A DNA stretch of 8,462 bases, from NCBI GenBank assembly GCA_029239415.1, contig JAQZAY010000149.1:1-8462 (forward strand), written 5' to 3'. Below, piece by piece: positions 8,325 through 8,462 of this stretch. The position numbers were made by a program, and so were the translations under genes. The notes under the pieces are model-generated. The model ran no database searches. It was given only the letters and a program-made list of their open reading frames with translations, and was not told the DNA's origin. Positions within the stretch are counted from its first letter, which is position 1. Each line of letters begins with the position of its first letter. The DNA is from Pseudomonas sp. GTDB lineage: Bacteria; Pseudomonadota; Gammaproteobacteria; Pseudomonadales; Pseudomonadaceae.

Positions 8325-8462
8325 ATGGCTACTGCAGCGTTCCTGCGTCAATTTCCATACCCGGTCCTGTTCCCCGCGAACTCGACCCTCGCTACGATCT
8401 CCCTTGTCTTCTTGCCCGGATGGGCCCGAGCCGAACGGCTCAGGCCTCCTGTCGCGCGCGTG
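8325..8462 (+). CDS. unrecognised open frame, 5' part only
   Basis: An ATG at 8325 opens a frame of 46 codons with no stop before the window ends. GAGGG at 8315-8319 is well placed, 5 bases before the ATG. The product begins MATAAFLRQFPYPVLF and has a mildly hydrophobic stretch (about residues 20-31) followed by WARAERLRPP; I do not recognise it and it is not a convincing signal peptide. Codon use is less biased to G/C third positions (about 31 of 45) than in the neighbouring genes, which argues for caution. A hairpin, GAGCC (8428-8432) with GGCTC (8437-8441), lies within the frame. It may be the start of a small gene, a leader peptide or a chance frame. Confidence 0.35.
   Translation, partial: MATAAFLRQFPYPVLFPANSTLATISLVFLPGWARAERLRPPVARV

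Noticed and set aside
8424..8445. Hairpin at the end of the window as a terminator
   Set aside because: Stem of 5 pairs with a GAAC loop, extendable only across a mismatch, and no T run; too weak and truncated context.

Overview
The window looks like chromosomal DNA of a gamma-proteobacterium, most likely a Pseudomonas of the P. putida kind. It is GC-rich with strongly G/C-ending codons, genes are tightly packed, and the KatG and PssA proteins look like gamma-proteobacterial versions. The genus call rests on recalled protein resemblance and base composition, not on a search. All recognisable genes lie on the + strand. No tRNA, rRNA, insertion sequence, CRISPR array or phage gene was seen.

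Region 1 (1-4274) is the distal part of a stressosome-type signalling operon. It holds the last codons of an RsbS-like STAS protein, an RsbT-like switch kinase, a protein joining a second GHKL ATPase domain to a SpoIIE/PP2C phosphatase (the RsbX position), a soluble histidine kinase, and a hybrid REC-PAS-kinase-REC protein. Every gene overlaps the next by 4 to 11 bases, so the set is probably one translationally coupled unit. The RsbR sensor genes would be expected just upstream, outside the window. The inferred logic is: stressosome releases RsbT, the PP2C enzyme resets the complex, and the signal passes to the two histidine kinases instead of to a sigma factor. No sigma factor, anti-sigma factor, DNA-binding domain or GGDEF/EAL output domain lies in the visible part, so the final output is unknown.

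Region 2 (4275-4500) is a non-coding gap with two stem-loops after the operon, then a well-formed candidate OxyR site abutting a weak sigma-70-like promoter. Region 3 (4501-6753) is katG, a full-length catalase-peroxidase with all expected active-site residues. The OxyR-like site suggests peroxide induction.

Region 4 (6754-6868) is a short gap with a long bulged stem-loop, a perfect 14-base palindrome and a possible promoter. Region 5 (6869-8197) is a phospholipase-D-family phosphatidylserine synthase (pssA) starting at TTG.

Region 6 (8198-8462) holds a possible promoter, a structured leader with two hairpins, a good ribosome binding site, and an unrecognised open frame that runs off the end of the window. 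The strongest candidate for an under-described system is the stressosome/two-component operon of region 1.
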